DNA from: Sodaliphilus pleomorphus
GTDB taxonomy: Bacteria > Bacteroidota > Bacteroidia > Bacteroidales > Muribaculaceae
Direction: 5' to 3'
Assembly (NCBI RefSeq): GCF_009676955.1
Contig: NZ_CP045696.1
Span: 1,743,001 to 1,807,000, forward strand
Length of the DNA stretch: 64,000 nt
The notes below the pieces were generated by a model. The model made no database searches, was not told the DNA's origin, and was given only the letters and a program-made list of their open reading frames with translations. Position 1 is the stretch's first letter; each line of letters starts with the position of its first letter. Shown piece after piece: positions 63,057 to 64,000 of this stretch. The translations under genes were made by a program, and so were the position numbers.

Positions 63057-64000
63057 ATGTATAAACAATTAACCTCGGAGCAAAGATACACAATAAGTGT
63101 GCTACTCCAAACGAAATTCTCACTTAGTTTCATAGCCGAGACTATTGGTGTGTCAGTAAGCACGGTTTCTCGTGAGCGAAGGCGTAATTCTAATGCTAAA
63201 GGCGTTTATGACGCACGTACGGCCGTATTGAAAGTCAAACGACGCAAGGCCAGGACACCTGGCAATCGCCGTATCGCTCCCTATGTACGCAGCCGTGTTT
63301 TTGAACTTATCCGTAAGGAGCAGTGGTCGCCGGAGGAAGTCGCCGGATGGCTTGGCAAGAAAGAGGGCATCACGGTGTCCAAGTCAACCATATACAACTG
63401 GATAGCGGCCCTTTCCCCACATTACGGGGACAACATCCGAAAGCACCTCAGGCATGGAGGCAGACCAAGGCAAAAGTCCTTGCTTACCACCAAGGCGCAT
63501 ATTCCCAACCGCCTCTCCATTGACGAAAGACCGGAAACGGACTATGGACAGACCATAGGAGACTGGGAGATGGACACCATCGTAGGAAAGGAAGGCAAAG
63601 GTGCCATCGTTACTCTGGTTGAGAGGAGGAGCTGCTTTATGCTCATGGAGAAACTCGATACGGGAAAGCAGGCCGTTCCACTGGCATATGCCGTGGTGAG
63701 ACTCATACGGGAGAGCGGGTTGCCTGTAAGGTCGATAACGACAGACAACGGGCCGGAGTTTGCCGCACACGAAATCATTGCGAGGGAACTTAACACGAAA
63801 GTTTACTTCGCACATCCGTACTGCTCGTGGGAGAAGGGAGCTATCGAGAACATGAACGGGCTCATCAGGCAATATATTCCGAAGAAGACGGACTTTAGGG
63901 GAATTTCAAGGCTATATGTCAAGAGCATCATCGAAAAATTAAACAACAGGCCAAGAAAGAAAAACGGATTTCGAAAGCCCAAAGACATGATTAAAGAAAA
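62995..64000 (+). mobile_element. IS30-family insertion sequence, left part
   Basis: The transposase gene and its leader begin here and run off the window. The left boundary is uncertain; 62995 marks the inverted repeat before the transposase and not a proven IS end. Target duplications cannot be seen because the right end is missing. Confidence 0.6.
63057..64000 (+). CDS. IS30-family transposase, cut by the window end
   Basis: The first 314 codons of a DDE transposase. N-terminal helix-turn-helix (LTSEQRYTISVLLQTKFSLS, ETIGVSVSTVSRERRRN) resembles IS30. Catalytic triad is visible: Asp173 in DWEMDTIVGK, Asp230 in ITTDNGPEF and Glu264 in WEKGAIENMNG, giving the DD(33)E spacing of this family. 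No stop or frameshift occurs before the window end. Start ATG at 63057, the first in frame. Confidence 0.92.
   Translation, partial: MYKQLTSEQRYTISVLLQTKFSLSFIAETIGVSVSTVSRERRRNSNAKGVYDARTAVLKVKRRKARTPGNRRIAPYVRSRVFELIRKEQWSPEEVAGWLGKKEGITVSKSTIYNWIAALSPHYGDNIRKHLRHGGRPRQKSLLTTKAHIPNRLSIDERPETDYGQTIGDWEMDTIVGKEGKGAIVTLVERRSCFMLMEKLDTGKQAVPLAYAVVRLIRESGLPVRSITTDNGPEFAAHEIIARELNTKVYFAHPYCSWEKGAIENMNGLIRQYIPKKTDFRGISRLYVKSIIEKLNNRPRKKNGFRKPKDMIKE

Noticed and set aside
1..64000. tRNA, rRNA or CRISPR arrays
   Set aside because: Intergenic spaces were read for cloverleaf ends and regularly spaced repeats; none were seen. A tRNAscan or CRISPR search would be decisive.

Overview
The window reads as chromosome from a G+C-rich member of the Bacteroidales, possibly Muribaculaceae-like; I cannot name a genus. 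The reasons are the gene content (PorZ-like propeller proteins with a type IX secretion C-terminal domain, a TonB receptor followed by a DUF5689-type lipoprotein, a DUF4834 protein next to pssA, a nadK / pdxJ-exbB-exbD-tonB block), promoters of the Bacteroides form (TTTG, 19-21 nt, TAnnTTTG) ahead of many genes, and IS1380- and IS30-type insertion sequences. No rRNA, tRNA or CRISPR array was seen.

Layout. 1-571 holds no gene I can support. 572-2048: a LysM glucosaminidase and cytidine deaminase, divergent, with start codons one base apart. 2154-7458 (minus): two tandem PorZ-like surface proteins and a small membrane-anchored protein. 7628-11700 (minus): lysS, an Lrp/AsnC regulator, a YgjP-type metallopeptidase and nadK. 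11888-14773 (plus): pdxJ and the exbB-exbD-tonB energy-transduction genes. 15020-16388 (minus): an A+T-rich operon of three overlapping genes for exported proteins of unknown function. 16715-20979: a MaoC dehydratase, then phosphatidylethanolamine synthesis (psd, pssA), DUF4834 and a phosphoethanolamine transferase. 21208-22038: two related small membrane proteins. 22510-27654: a TonB-dependent receptor and its partner lipoprotein, the latter frameshifted by a 7-bp tandem duplication. 27758-29094 (minus): folA and thyA.

29302-30897 is a complete IS1380-like element with 5-bp target duplications, inserted just upstream of the promoter of the division/cell-wall (dcw) cluster. 31016-46696 is that cluster: rsmH, ftsL, a transpeptidase with PASTA domain, murE, mraY, murD, ftsW, murG, murC, ftsQ, ftsA, ftsZ, with no mraZ. 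A consensus promoter lies inside the 3' end of murC and would drive ftsQ-ftsA-ftsZ separately. After it come yqeY-like and serS (plus), deoC and a MazG-like pyrophosphohydrolase (minus), and a class A penicillin-binding protein. 53151-57277 is an envelope-modification group (two acyltransferase-3-type proteins and a second phosphoethanolamine transferase). 57299-62707 carries a U32 protein, mutS and a secreted metallophosphoesterase. The window ends inside an IS30-family transposase.

Together the genes are dominated by envelope biology: peptidoglycan precursor synthesis and division, phosphatidylethanolamine production and its likely use as donor for surface phosphoethanolamine, and outer-membrane transport. 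The most interesting non-gene signals are the divergent promoters that appear to be embedded in each other's genes (1526-1610), the promoter inside murC, the 7-bp duplication frameshift, two near-leaderless genes, and a strong preference for the codon ATA before glycine and arginine codons.
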